Positions 1-40,827 are shown, counted from the stretch's first letter. The stretch is 64,000 nucleotides of DNA from Gambelia wislizenii (GCA_030847615.1 JAUMIR010000003.1:73852001-73916000); one strand, 5' to 3'. The notes: generated by a model not told the origin, from the letters alone. Translations and numbers: made by a program.

Positions 1-76
1 CCCCAAACCAGTCTTGGGGTCATATGTGACTCACAGACCTCACTTTCTGCTCTATACAAACAAATCATAGATTGTG

Positions 77-345
77 AAGTTGAAGGCTTTCATGGCTGTC
101 ATCCATACATTTTCTGTGGTTTTTTTCTGGGTTGTGAGGCTGTGTTCTGGAAGAGTTTATTTCTGACGTTTTGCCTGCATCTGTGGCTGGCATCTTCAGA
201 GAATGGTTGGGTAAACCCCACACACACTCATACCCAACCATTCTCAGAAGATGCCAGCCACAGATGCAGGTGAATCATCAGGAATAAACTCTTCCAGAAC
301 AGCCTCACAACCCCAAAAAAAACTCACGGAAAACCACAGATTGAT
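77..345. mobile_element. Palindromic MITE (family A, copy 1)
   Basis: Left arm about 113-211 and right arm about 231-340 are reverse complements (for example ctgcatctgtggctggcatc against gatgccagccacagatgcag), separated by a ~19-nt loop. An outer part of the terminal repeat (aggctttcatggc) is kept only on the left side. Non-autonomous DNA transposon; the same family recurs at 22717-22910. It lies in the last GOT1 intron. Confidence 0.8.
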
Positions 346-859
<514 letters not shown>

Positions 860-1785
860 ATCGGAAGCCGGACATTGCATGCAGTTGTGTTTTAACTTTT
901 TCCTCATGTTTTGGGTTCTTTTGAAACCAAGAGTAGCTGCTGGGATGCAGGAGTTTAAACAGAGGTATGGCCACGGTGCAGAGGGGGCCTGCTTAGTTCT
1001 TTCTCTTTTCTGTTTGAAATGCTCCCTTATCATGAAGGATACCCCTCTTTTCTTGCAAGTGCAAAATTAGATGAAGGGCAGGAACTGCAAATAGAAAAGT
1101 TGCCAGAGGGAAAGGATTAAGTAGTCCTCCCTATTTTTCCTTGCCTTCCTAAATTGAAGCCTCATTAGACTATTTTTTTGGGTGGGGGTTAGCCTCAAAA
1201 CAGTGGGAGAAGTTACACACAACTGTTTGCAATATTTAGTTTGGTCCTTAGCAACACGAACAACTGACTCCTTCCATCATGTAACACATAATTACATTGG
1301 CTGAGCTCACCGCCTTCATCTCTGTGACTCTGTTGGGACTGGGAACAGCAGTTGCATCACCAAAGTGTTTTCCTGCCTTTTGATAGCTCTGTTTTTTATG
1401 CGAGCATGTCAGTGGGAGAGAGACCAACTCCAAGTTTCTCTTCCTTCTGCATGTGAGCAGTTATTTTGCACACCTAGTACTAATAGTGACTACGTCTAGA
1501 ACCCAAGCATTTGGCCTCTTTTGCCTGCCTTGTTTGTATGTCCATTTGCACTTTATGTTAACCAACCCTCTCTGGCCTATGGCTGCTGCAGCAACAGAGC
1601 AGTGTCTTGTAGGATAAACACCAAAATGGTTGGTTTCCACCTATTGGCTGCAGGGGCTACTTCAGGGAGCAAGGCTGGTGCTGTCTCCCTTGGTTTCCAG
1701 CCTTGCGTAAGCAAAGATTGTAACCTTAACAACTGTACCTTTTCTCATCAATGAAACAAAATAAAGACATCTCTTCATGCCACCA
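860..1785 (+). other. GOT1: Probable GOT1 3' UTR with AATAAA poly(A) signal
   Basis: Non-coding sequence follows the GOT1 stop. The first good poly(A) signal is AATAAA at 760-765 of the second kilobase (1760-1765), preceded by A-rich sequence and followed by a T/C-rich stretch. A 3' UTR of about 0.9 kb is inferred. Small open frames here show no recognisable protein. Confidence 0.6.
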
Positions 1786-2268
1786 TTCTCTCTTAGCCAA
1801 CATCGGAGCTTGGTAGGAGAAAACAGTAACAGCTGCTTAGTTTGTAGAAAAGTACATGGGATTCTGGGCTATTGCTGAAACAACTAATTATTTCAACTCA
1901 ACAAGTTGAGGTCCGAGAACAGGAGGTGGATTTCCCCACCCACTGCTTCCTATTAAGGCACAAAACATCCTTGACTCAAGTTCTGTCTCTCAAATTGTCA
2001 GGTCAAGATGTCTGACTTTGCTGGTTTTCCACAAGATAGATTCTGTACATCTAAACGCTTTCTAACTACCAACTTTAAGAATGCAGTTTGTAACAAACAA
2101 AAGGCTAGCTTATTATTAATGGAGTGGGGAAGATAATGCTCCCTGAGCAAGGTTTCAACCTTAGAAGGACCTTCTCTAAATCAGCTGAAGCTTCAGTTTA
2201 AGACTTCTCTGTCAAAAATATGGTCAGCCTCTCAGTCTTCACCATATTTTGTTAAGCAGAGGTTAGCA
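1786..2268. other. Intergenic, no feature recognised
   Basis: AT-rich unique-looking sequence between the GOT1 poly(A) site and a MITE. No convincing coding frame or repeat was recognised. Confidence 0.5.
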
Positions 2269-2880
2269 CAGTGGGCCCTTGGTATCTGTGGAGGATTCTT
2301 TCCAGAACACCCCCCACAGACACCAAAAACCGCAAATGCTAAAATTTCTATTAAATATGGTATAGGGCAACAGTGGTGGTGGTGGTGGTGGCAAGCCCTG
2401 GCCATGAGTTGTGCATTCTTGGAGCTCCCTGCCTCCAGGGAGTCTGCCAGCCACCCGCATCCAAGCAACTTCTGCAGGGACATGGCGACTGGCAGTGGCA
2501 GCAGTGATCCTGCTCGCTCATGAACAAGCAGGAGTGCTGTTGATCACAGGGTGGTGAGTAGCCTCCATAGGGACATGGCGATTGATGGCAGTGCTCCCGC
2601 CCACAAATGAACCAGCACTGTCAATCATAGGGTGGCAAGCAGTTTCCGCAGGGACATGGCGACCAGCAGTGCTGGCACTCCTGCTTGCTTGTGAATTAAC
2701 TGTCAGGAGTGCTACCACTGCTGCCAATCGCAGGGCAGTGAGCAGCCTCCACAGGAGCATGGTGGCAGCAGCAGCGCTCTTGCCTGTGAATAGACAAGCA
2801 AGCAGGAGCACCACTGCCAATTGCCATGCCCCTGTATTTTTTATTTTTATTTTGGATCTGCAGATATGGCTGGCCCACGG
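2269..2880. mobile_element. MITE with terminal repeats, expanded by an internal minisatellite
   Basis: The left end CAGTGGGCCCTTGGTATC matches the end of the MITE at 62239, and the right end gatatggctggcccacgg is its degraded inverse. Between them, after a (GGT)n run at 2373-2391, lie about four degenerate tandem units of 83-99 bp marked by agggacatggcga at about 2476, 2570 and 2653 and a variant at 2752. Several open frames arise from the repeat only. Confidence 0.7.
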
Positions 2881-3039
2881 TAATTCTTTCTAGCCTCTGT
2901 TGCAATGCTTCAGATGCAACCAAACTTACATGCTACATGATTTCAGCCATCTTCTGTAACAACCACAGCCACCGCCTCCAGGCTAAACATACCCAGCCTT
3001 AGAGCCAAGTGAGGTTTTGACAGCTGGCCTAGTTTGAAT

Positions 3040-3315
3040 ACGAATAATACTCCCAAAGAGCTGATGCCCCAGTTCAGACAGCAAAAGGAGGCAATCCTAA
3101 CATCAAAAGCCGGTTACAACTGCCGATTGTGGATGTTCTTATTGAGCACATTGACCAAGCCAAGTGTGATTTCAAACAGCTACCAGCATATATTCCCTCT
3201 CTGGTACCCAGAGAAAAAGTGAAGATGGATAAGCTAAGGAAGACAGTATTTCATGATAATAAACCAGGATTTGCAGGCTTACTAAAGACATTAGACTATA
3301 TGCACACAGTAAGTC
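3040..3315 (+). pseudogene. Unidentified coding-like relic
   Basis: A frame with protein-like composition (VLIEHIDQAKCDFKQLPAY, then PSLVPREKVKMDKLRKTVF, then KPGFAGLLKTLDYMHT) runs to about 3310. A related stretch just upstream (PKELMPQFRQQKEAILTSK) is in another frame, which implies a frameshift near 3120. It has no start codon context or splice-site pattern that I can defend. I do not recognise the family. It could be a fragment of a processed pseudogene or of a transposon protein. Confidence 0.4.
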
Positions 3316-4575
3316 TCTTTGAACTCAGTGGGGGTTGCTTCTGAGTAGACCAGAGCTTAATTCTGGGAGTTGTAATCCAAAAAGAGCTTTTCCAGGTTCT
3401 GAAGATAATAAAGGGCTATGCTATTAGAACTGAAGACAATGCCTTCCATGCTATTGCTTCAGTGTTGGCACACAAATGCCACTTTTTTTTCTCTTGGAAA
3501 TGAAAGACATAGTGAGGGGCAATGTGATTATAGCCATGGATGACCAATCTACTAGAGAGAAAGAAGTAATTGCATTCTAGACTTTCATGATGCCATTCCC
3601 AGTCCCTCCTCACTAGCAGAAATGCTTGGGAAAACCTGCTTGAACAGCACATTTGTCAAATGTGCAGTCAGTCTCCAGCTTGTCTGCTAGGCAGCTGAAA
3701 CATAAGAGCTTGTTCCTTTGGCAAACCTTAGCAACATTTTACTGCACATTTTCTCCTTCTCCCACCCCCAAAATACATGTTCAAAGTTACACATGAAAGG
3801 GACTGGTTTAAAGTAAAACAAGTATATTTTATTTCTCCCTTACAGACACCTGCTCTCAACACTTCCTCTGCTCTGAACTGACCATGGAAGTCAGGGTTTT
3901 TCTACAGCCACACCCCCATGTCTGTGTTGTTCAGAGTTCACAGGTGAGAAGGTGATCAGTGCATTGATCTGCCCTTCAGAGTGCCAACCCAAAGACAGTT
4001 GATGCTAGTTACAGATACCAATGGGTCTGGGGCAGATTTGGATAACATTGAGGTGCACATGAATACAGAGAGTCTATGGTGTGAGGCTGTTGCTGCACAA
4101 ACATGCACTGGGGTCCAGTTCCTGGACCATGCAAAAGGAAGGATAGGTGTTTCCAACAGGAAGGAGGGCTGGCTGGGTGCCCCCCTCCTTCCCTTGGGCA
4201 TTTAACCTGTGGAAGTTGTTGCGAGATGGTGAGGATGTTGCCCTGCCATCCTACCCACAGGGACCGTACACACCCATGGTTGGATACTCTCTGCATTTCC
4301 ATCTTTTGCTGAGCCTTCATGCTTAGCTCTCTCCACGTGCTGGCTCCACCTCTCAAGCTCAAGGGCTGCTGTCTGGCTCACAAGCCCTAGAGGTAGGGGA
4401 TAGTTAATGTGAGAGAGAAGCGGGTGCCACCACGCACACATGAATCTTGTCACAGTCGGCTGTCATGCTGCAGACCTGGGAGAGAAAAAAAGTTGCTTAG
4501 TGAGGCCCATCTGCTTTGGCCACAGTACTTCATGTGCTCCTGTATTGACAGGGCGGGACACGCCTGGTTCCCTCC
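3316..4575. other. Intergenic, no gene recognised
   Basis: Overlapping open frames at 3956-4450 on both strands lack any family signature and are judged to be chance frames. Confidence 0.45.
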
Positions 4576-4949
4576 CATCCACACAGGCCATCTAGTCCAA
4601 CCCCCTGCCATGCAGGAAAACACAATCAAAGCATTCCTGACATGTTCATCCAGCCTCTGTTTAAAAACCTCCACAGAAAGAAACTCCACTACACTCTGAG
4701 GGACTGCATTCCATTGCCAAATAGCTCTTATTCTCAGGAAGTTCTTCCTAATGTTTAGGTGGAATCTCTTTTCCTGTAGTTTGAGTCCATTGCTCCGGGT
4801 CCTAGTCTCTGGAGCAGCAGAAAACAAGCTTGCTCCATCCTCAGTGTGACATCCCTTTAGATGTATAAACAGCAATCATATCACCTCTTAACCTTCTCTT
4901 CTCCAGGCCAAACATACCCTGCTCCCTAAGCCGCTCCTCATAGGGCATG
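4576..4949 (-). mobile_element. CR1 LINE 3' fragment, antisense
   Basis: The reverse complement encodes the end of CR1 ORF2 ([25 protein letters not shown]) and the typical gggttggactagatggcctg-like 3' UTR motif. A 5'-truncated copy; the same region of the element is also found at 28426 and 53390. Confidence 0.85.
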
Positions 4950-6458
4950 GCTTCTCACGGGCCTTTAAAAAGATCACAGCCTGGTCTGTCTGTGGAAAGA
5001 TACAGGAGTGTACCCTAAGCCCACTATTTCCTCTTACAGCAAAATCAAGTGAGAGCCTATCGGAATACTGTCACCCCCATTAATGATAGTGGCTTCTGCT
5101 TACTCCCCAAATATGCAGAAGTGGAGATTTAAACAAAAATGCGCACACACACACACACACACACCTGCTAGAAAAAGATATGGGACAGGAACAGCTTATA
5201 GAATGTCAGTGGCAGTGAGAGGGAAGAGTCTTTAAAAAGCAGCTATCAGAGTATGAGAATGTATTTTTAAAAAGTGTATGGTTAAGAATAATCTGAGACA
5301 AGGAATTTTTATGTGTCATGTTGGGGAGGCAGGGAAAGCAAAATATGACCTGCTAAAAGTAAGAGTAGGCATCATGCAGGCTTCCAGATGCTGGACTGCA
5401 ACTTCCATCATCCCAGTATAGCTGATGGTGAAAAATACTATGAACTGCAGTTCAACAATATCTGGATGGCTGAATGACTCCCATCCATGCGCTAAAACCC
5501 TCTAACAGCTTATAGTAAATATTTGGAAATAAAGGGAACGTCTTTAACAACAAGAGTGGTGTCCTCTCTCACTATCAAACTTTAAAATAGGTTTGGGGAT
5601 GGCATTCTTAGAGCTCCATAGGAACACAGAGTTCTTGTCTAATGAATCAGACTACTGGTTCATTTAGTCCAGAATTGTCCCTTTTGACTGACAGCACTTC
5701 TTCAGCATTTTGGACAGGATTTTTTCTAGACCTACCTGGAGATCCCTGGTATTCCCTGGCTTCCAGGCTTGACCCTGCTTAGATTAGACAAGATTATCTG
5801 TGTTCAGGGTGGGAAGGTGGTAGCACAGCAAACCCATTGGGGTGTGTGTGTGAGGAAAAGTCCTTTATTTGTTCCCTTCTCCAGAAACCATTGCTTTTCT
5901 TCAGGAGGCCTAACAGCACAACAAAGCTCTTCCATGTTTTCTGGAGCAATGTAGATAAATGCTCCTCTGCAAAGTGAGGATAAAGTGTAACACTTGTTAC
6001 AGTTTCCACTTGTTCTGTTCTTAATACAATATTTTCAATCTGGTTTCACTACAAAAGGTATTATTTGCTTCCCCTAGCCTGTACACACAAGGTGAAGGAA
6101 AGAAGAGCTTAAAATCTACATGAAGTATCATGGAACATCCTAGCACTAGTTCTACACAACAAGGGAGTTTTCTGCCAATGAAGTATTCCTAATTTCCAAA
6201 GGTTCATGAAGGAAGCTGCTCATGCTGTTTTTAAAAAAAACAACAGCAGCACTTGCAGTACTGTGATTGCCTAGTAAAGGTGTGATGGTCACTTAAGAAA
6301 TACAAAAGCCCACAATCACAACTTACTCTGTGCTTATGTGTATGTACATATGCACACCCAGCTTGCAACTGAAATGAACAACTGAGGAATAGACTAACTT
6401 ACAGGCAAAGGGCAATGAATGCCACTTACCTGTGGGAGGGGCAAAGCCATGTTGCCAC
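4950..6458 (-). other. CNNM1: Probable CNNM1 3' UTR and flank
   Basis: No coding sequence seen. On the - strand an AATAAA signal lies at 5869-5864, about 590 nt past the stop, and is a plausible poly(A) site. A (CA)n tract at about 5147-5164 and a short palindromic MITE-like segment at about 5395-5470 (self-complementary around gctgatgg) are also present. The true transcript end is unknown. Confidence 0.45.
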
Positions 6459-34170
<27,712 letters not shown>

Positions 34171-36742
34171 GGAAAGTCGCCTGGAAATACAGCGAACTGA
34201 TTGATTGATTGATTGATTGATTGAAAGGCCGAGGCCCACTAAATCCTGCAGATATAGGAGGGTTTAATCCTATATGAGGAATACAAAGAATTATATTCGG
34301 GATGGTTCTTCTTAGGTTCTTAATTATTTCATTCTAATTGTATGGTTCTAATTTTGCAGAAGGCTGGGCTTGGAGGTTCTCAGAGTCCTGTCAACCCACA
34401 CACCTAACTAGGTCCTGCAAGCCTGAAGTGTATCCACTCCAGTCTAGAGCAGGCAAGGGAAAGAAAGGGGTGTTGCTAAGAGAAAATTATATCACCAAAC
34501 CACCCACAGGAACGGCTCTATATCTGGAAAGATCCTTTGGAAAGCTATTCTATCTGCCAGAATGACAGCTTGCTTGCCTTGAAACATCCGCCCCACTAAG
34601 GAACATTTTGGTTTAAGTTATTTACTCTGAACCTCAGCCCTAAATCTGTTTCTTCAGGATTATGAAATCAGATTTATTTCTAATCTCCTGTCTAGGTCTG
34701 TCCCTATCTTTCTAAACATGTAGACCCAAAATGAGGTTTCACTGAAATTAGTGAGGATTTTACCAAGCAAAGATTTCCCAAGCCCATGTACAAGGTGGCT
34801 AAAACCAGATTGCCATGTATTAATGCAGTAATGGCCTTGTCCAAGGAAAGAAAATAAGACTTTTTTCATAATAAAGAACATTTTGTCTTCATTTTAAAAT
34901 TTAATGTTATTGTTTGATTTTATATCCCATGGGATTTGGGGCAGCTAGCAAAAAGTTTTAAAAACTTTTACAGATAAAACACAATACAGTAATTTATTTT
35001 ATATATATATATGTGTGTGTGTGTACAGTATATATAAAAGGCTTGGATATCTTTCCTCTCCCAGCTGATTCATAGCACTCTGTTGGCTGGCCAATTAGTA
35101 CACTAGGAGTGACCAAACAATGAGATACATAAAACAAGCCATGCCATTTTATGCTGTGTTAATAATATTCCAAATTAAGTCCTATATACAAGAAGGTATG
35201 TGCAGTAAAGGATTTCCTATGTTAACAGGTATGCAATATAGAAGAGAAGAGAAGGACCTGCTGCTACAGTAGGAAAGTATGATGTTGATTATAGATGGTT
35301 GTTACAGAAATTCAATGCACAATAACAGCATATGTTATGCTGGATACAGCTAATTTTATTATACAGTAATATCTTTCCCTCATGTTACTGTCCCACGAAA
35401 TGGATGCCATCCAACATTTCTTGAAGCCTTTCAAGTAGGGTTACCATAAGTCCCAGAACACTGGGGAAATCCTGGATTAAAGGGACAGAAAGTTGTCTCA
35501 TCTAGCTGAGCTACTTGAAGCAGCCGATCCCGGATTCTGACTCCAGGCTCTCTGTCTGCAGGCTCTGGGGTCACATGGCGGGAGAGTGCAGGCAGTGACA
35601 GAGCAAGCAAAGGAAAGTCAGAGGAAAGAAGACCAGCAGAATCAGCTGAATGGAAAGAGGCTTCAGAGGGGGAGGGGGAAATCTTCCTTTTCCAAGCCCC
35701 ACAACAGAGCTGGAAGGAGACTTGAGACTGTAACATCCATAATTCCCACAGCCAGCACAGTCACTAGCTGGGGGACTGTAATAAAAAAATAACTTTTCTA
35801 AGCTCTGGGGAGGAGCAGCAAGCCTTTAGTTCAAATGCCTCTGGTTGCTAACTGGTACCTTTGGGGAAAAAAAATGAATGATGGCATTTTACTGTTTCTA
35901 CATGCATAGCCAACCTGAGAGCCAATGAGTTGTAGTGTAGTCTCAACAGATTCCTGAGATATCCTGAGTCCATTACATTGGTGGGCTAGCATATCCAGGT
36001 CATGATAAGCCAAAGCCGAGAGGGGAAAATATAACCAACAAAACAAAATGAAAACATAACAACAAATACCTGCATCCTTGGCAATGCTGTCCACCCCTAT
36101 TGCCTTGTGCATCCCACCCACCTATGGTGATTGTCTCATATACTTTTGTGCACCTCTGAAGAGCATGTGATGAGTGTCTGATGGAATGCTGATGAGCGAA
36201 TGAGAAGAGAGCATGAAGGAGCCAATCCTGTGGCAGAAAATTGGTATGGGAGGGGTCTCCTAGAGTTAAAAGTTGTGGATGACAGTTGAGAGGGAGTGGG
36301 AGATTTGACGTGATGTGATGTGGAGAGTGTTGGAACATGTGTATGGTTGTGAGTGCAGCTGAGGGGTTGTATGTGCAGTGGGGATATTGTTGAGAGAAAT
36401 AGAGGCTAATTAGAATACCGTGAGAGGAAAGAAAGAACCTAACAACTTGTTATTGAGTCTGGCAGATTCGGGAGTTACATGGTCACCACAGAGTGGGACT
36501 GTCAAACAGGCTGAAGTTAACCCAGTTGGAGACAAAGTTAAAAGCATTTCTGTTATACTGTTTATCCAATAAACTAATCTTTGTTTTGTTTATCAAATAC
36601 AGAGTCTTCATTAATGTTTCCCTTATTAGTATTTATTTGGTACACTAACCCTGTGAGTAAACACACACCAATACAAGTACTATCCATAGCAAATCAAACC
36701 CCAGTCCAAGGAAGGGAGAGTGGGAAGTCTGACATAAAGGTG
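34171..36742. other. Upstream of CNNM1, no gene recognised
   Basis: Begins with (GATT)n at 34200. Contains an L2-like word at about 34904 and a TA/TG microsatellite at about 35003-35032. At 36530-36660 an AATAAA-containing stretch followed by tttggtacactaaccctgtg resembles an LTR 3' end but was not delimited. Confidence 0.5.
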
Positions 36743-36747
36743 GTAAC

Positions 36748-37282
36748 TGTTGGAGATTTGGTCAACCTAGCATGCTGGATGTTTACATGATAGTTAAAGA
36801 GTTAGGTTGCATGTAACAGATGTCTGTAGATAATTTTCTGTTTGTAACAAGAGATGTTTACAATCTGTCTTCTGGTAGTGAGGTTCTCTTTGAAGTCTTT
36901 GTTAGGCTTACACAATGCAGTCGCGATTAAGTTTTTCTGGAGGTGGGATGCCCCAGACTGGGCTCTCCCACATTTTGTTTTTAAAGATGTAGTAGCAATC
37001 AATGCAGAAATTGTTATTCTTTCTTATCTGCATATATTCTTCAAGCATTCAGCCTGTGTAACAGTATTACACATGAAACTGTGAGTAAACTATTCTTATA
37101 TACTTCTAAAGAAGTCTCTGAGAAGTGTTCCTTTGTTTTTGCTAGACTGTGAAGAGGCTGGGTAGCTGGCTTTTAATTGTTGGTCTATTTAGAACATGTT
37201 TCACTGCATATAAGTAAATATTCACTCTGACTACAGAATATCAGCCAACTGTTTTTGGCACCAGATATTTTGTTCTCTAATA
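36748..37282 (+). repeat. Copia 5' LTR
   Basis: TGTTGGAGATTTGG to ...TTGTTCTCTAATA. It has gtgagtaaactattctta near its middle and is followed by ggtttcgggcccag, which may be a degenerate primer-binding site. Confidence 0.88.
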
Positions 37283-37486
37283 GGTTTCGGGCCCAGAAAT
37301 GTTCTAATATATGACAATAAATAAAGCTGGGGTTTGTTGTTTCCAGTGTGTTTTAAAGTGTATGCCCCCACCCCTTGGGAACCACAGCTAGCTTTTGAGA
37401 GAAGGCTGTTTTTCCTCTCTGTTACAAAAGAACCCAAGGTGTTTTTAAATGAGCAGCACTTGCCCAGGAGGCAAATGGTTTTAAAT

Positions 37487-38440
37487 CATGACAATTTCAA
37501 TTTGTGGAACAAAATAATGGAAGTTATTTTGAAGGCTCAGATTGTGATTGAATGCATTGAGAATCAAAGACCCTCAGAAGAGGATGCATTACAGAGATGG
37601 GATAAAAAGGATGCTTTCACTCAATAAATAATATACAGTGCTCTGAAAGATGAGCAATTAATTTATATAACTGAATGCAGTTCAGCGAAGGAGATGTTAG
37701 AGAAATTGCAACAAGTCTATGGGTTCACCTGTGCTAAGTAGGTCGGTAAATTGTGTACCCAGCTTGTGGGGGCAATTAGCTAACACACATTGGAAACTGT
37801 TTGATGCAGTGTAGATGTGTAAATAGCTATTGCTTAAAACAATTTGTAAGGCGCTCTGATAGCCTTGTAGCTGAAGAGCGGGGTATAAATAACTAAATAA
37901 AAAAAATTATAGAATCATACAATCACATGATGTGTTTAAGGCTGAATTCACACCAAGATTGTAAAGCTCATATAAACAAGTTTATGACTCTTCTTGCAAA
38001 GCTAATTGCTCATGGTTTTAATGCTAATGAGGGACAAAGGATTGCCTTTTTCACTGGAACCTTAGGAAGGGACTTTGATCCTTTTGTCTCTGTCCTGGAT
38101 GATTACAGGACTTAACAGCTTGATGAAGCAATTGGTTCTGTGTGGAATGTTTAAATCACAGAGAACTTGCTGCAAAGGATGCTTTATCTTGTACTGACTC
38201 AAATTACCTAGCTGCAGGCAAGCAATGGAAGACTTCTCCCACAAACCAATCACAGGTTCGCTGCTTTAATTGTGATAAGAGGGGTCACATAGCTAAGAAC
38301 TGTAAATTCCCAAAAAAGCTCCAGCCAATGGGAGCTCACCTAACAATGCTCAGCCTGTCAGCAACCAGAGGGGGCAGCATGTTGCTCAGACTGATGTTAA
38401 AAGCAAGCCTCAAGCAACACAGGATAAGAAAAATATTTTA
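37487..38440 (+). pseudogene. Copia gag with CCHC zinc knuckle
   Basis: Protein fragments in order: LWNKIMEVILKAQIVIECIE, SSAKEMLEKLQQVYGF, then after the SINE insert HINKFMTLLAKLIAHG and a zinc knuckle CFNCDKRGHIAKNC at about 38262-38310. Frame breaks and stops separate them. The CX2CX4HX4C knuckle residues are all intact. Confidence 0.88.
37739..37910 (+). mobile_element. SINE inserted in Copia gag
   Basis: ggtcggtaaattgtgtaccc ... gctgaagagcggggtataaa then AAATA-rich tail. Almost the same sequence is at 61935-62117. The repeat is defined by these two copies; no clear tRNA head is seen and the family name is uncertain. Confidence 0.8.
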
Positions 38441-38499
38441 ATGAACAACAAAGTTCTAATTACCAGTAAGACCTCAGCAGTTGATTATGGGACACAGAA

Positions 38500-39806
38500 A
38501 TCTAATGTCTGGGTCGTGGATTCTGTATGTTCCAGTCATAGAACTTACAATGATGCTAACTTTATTGAAATGGATACTCTCTGGCTTTTCTTCACAAACG
38601 AAGATTCAGGAAGGACTCATCCCGCACTTTCTGCAAGCGCGCTGATGACTAAAAAGGCCAATCCGAGATAAACAAGTCTGGTTGCAGAAAGCACAGCAGA
38701 AGGTCTCCTTGGGTGATGTTTCTGGGTTGTAATGTGGATACTAATACATGTGGAAACATACAAATTGCTGATGGAAAATCTCTTCATATAGAGGGAATTG
38801 GAAAATGCATTTTAAGTTGTGCATTGCCAAATGAAACTATGCAGCATGTGGCAGAAGATGATTTGTTCATTCCTGAGCTCCAGTGCAACATGGTCAGCAT
38901 ATCAGCATTGGACAATAAAAGATTTTCAGTAGTTTTGGAGAAAGGAATGTGCAAAATATGATGAGAATATGGTGTATGCACAAGCACATCAGAATAATGG
39001 TATCTATGAGTTAAGTCTTTCAGGTCAACAAGCATATATGGCTCAAGCAAAGGTGCATGAAGCCAACTTGGATGGAGAAAGCATTGACCTGTGGCACAGA
39101 CATTTTGGCCATCATGACAAAAGGGTCATTCTTCAGCTACAAGACCAGAACTTGGCAACTAGTATTAAGGTAAAATCACAAAGCAATGAGAATGCAAGCA
39201 GGTGCATAATATGTATTGAACAAAAGGCAACAAGGCCTTCATTTCATGCAAGGACTGAAGAGAGATCCACCAAGTTCTGGATCTGATTCACACTGATTTA
39301 TGTGGGCCATTTAATGTTCCCTCACTTGGAGGAAATAGATATGCTCTAATCTTTGTGGATAATTTTTCAAGGTACTGTGTCACCTATCTGCTACAGGAGA
39401 AGAGTGAGACTCACAAGATGTTATGCAAGTATGTTGCCATGGTGAGAAACAATTCAAGAGATACCCCAAGGCTTTTATTTCACACTGTGGGGGTGAGTAC
39501 ATTTCAAATCACACACAAGCTTTCTTGGAAGAGCTTGGTATACAGCACATGACTACCATTGCTTACACACCACAGATGAATGGCGTATCAGAGAGAAAGA
39601 TGAGGTCTCTAGTTGAAATGGCAAAATGCATGTTAGCTGAAGCCCATTTACCCAGTAGATTATGGGGTGATGCATTTGCAACAGTGACTTATTTGCAGAA
39701 TAGATTGCCAACCAAAGGCACTGCAAATACACCTTTTGAGATGTGGCATGGCAGAGTGCCAAACATGAAATACATCAGGACATTTGAATATATAGTTTAT
39801 GCTTAA
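38500..39806 (+). pseudogene. Copia protease and integrase
   Basis: The protease site reads VVDSVCSSH where DSG is expected, so the catalytic motif is altered. Integrase follows: an HHCC-type segment (LWHRHFGHHDKR; CIICIEQKATRP), then the core with HTDLCGPF (Asp), FVDNFSRY, and GGEYISNHTQAFLEE (Glu), ending in YTPQMNGVSERK and LPSRLWGDAFATVTYL. These are spread over at least three frames. The segment from 38579 to 38734 is a LINE insert and not part of the gene. Confidence 0.88.
38579..38734 (-). mobile_element. 5'-truncated APE-RT LINE fragment, antisense inside Copia
   Basis: The reverse complement matches 60550-60695 of the LINE further right almost base for base (gccttttt agtcatcagcgcgcttgc). 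It is flanked by the perfect 8-bp duplication TGGATACT (38571-38578 and 38735-38742). Only the 3' end of the LINE is present, as expected of target-primed insertion. Confidence 0.9.
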
Positions 39807-40682
39807 CATTCTTAAACAGAGGAGAAGTAAGCTAGATGCCAGATCAGAACAGACAATTATGATTGGTTATGAATCTTCAAGCAGATCTTATAGAGTGATG
39901 AACTTAAAGACTGGTAAAGTGACTACTAGACATGTAGTTTATTTTGATGAGACTAGCAGAATTGAGAAGAGAGACTTCCCACCAGAGGATGATATTGCTC
40001 TTGATATTTTGCAAGCAGAGAAAGATGATGTGTCTGAACTTCTAGAACCAGAGAGTGAATCTCTCATGTTACTGCCAATGAATGAGATGGATGATGCAGC
40101 AGCCAAGCAGGACACAGGGAGAAGCACACCTGCAGATGGAGATGGAGATGGAGATGACCTGACTGGACTGGATGGTGCTAAAGAGACAGACCAGGTTCCA
40201 CAACAGGCTCCCAGATACCAGCTGAGACCGAACCAAGGAGTGCCTCGTGAGCAATTGTCCTACATCGCAATATCAGCATTACCCAAGGAATCAACAGAAA
40301 TTGAAGACATTGAGCAGATGCCTACAGATGAGGCAGCTCAAGATGTCAAGAGTTTGTCAAGAGATGTCAAGAAACAGTCGTGAGACTGTTTCTAAGTTTA
40401 GCTGCTTTTAAGCAAATGAGTGTCAGACATGTTAATGTGAAAAATGAGAAATTAGACAAAATGTTGATGGGTTTAGGCTTCAAACAAGGAGAAGCAGACC
40501 CACATTTATACACGAGATTCAAAGATGGACTTTTAACTTACATTCTGACTTGTGTTGAAGATTTGATCATAGCTACTCAGAGAGATGAGGACTACAGAAA
40601 GATTGTGAGAAACTTGAACAAAGAAGTTGCATTGAAAGAGCTAGGAAATGCTACATATTACTTAGGCATAGAGATTCAATGA
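39799..40682 (+). pseudogene. Copia integrase C-terminus and partial reverse transcriptase
   Basis: KLDARSEQTIMIGYESSSRS and VTTRHVVYFDET are the integrase-RT linker. An acidic region and YQLRPNQGV follow. RT is only partial: GLGFKQGEADPHLYTRF and ILTCVEDLIIATQ, where CVED replaces the YVDD active site. The fingers/palm part before it, including the first catalytic aspartate, is deleted around 40390-40430. NATYYLGIEIQ closes the fragment. Confidence 0.85.
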
Positions 40683-40827
40683 GAAGAAGATGGTTCTTTC
40701 CTGCTAAGTCAAAGGCAAAAGATTGTTGAACTTTTAGAGACTATAGGAATGCAGGATGCATATTGTATGGCAACACCTATGGTGACAGACTTTGCTAAAA
40801 ATAATGAATACAATGACCCTTTACCAA

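Noticed and set aside
2232..2923. Several ~100-codon frames with Ala/Ser/His-rich products.
   Set aside because: They are translations of a degenerate minisatellite and a (GGT)n tract.
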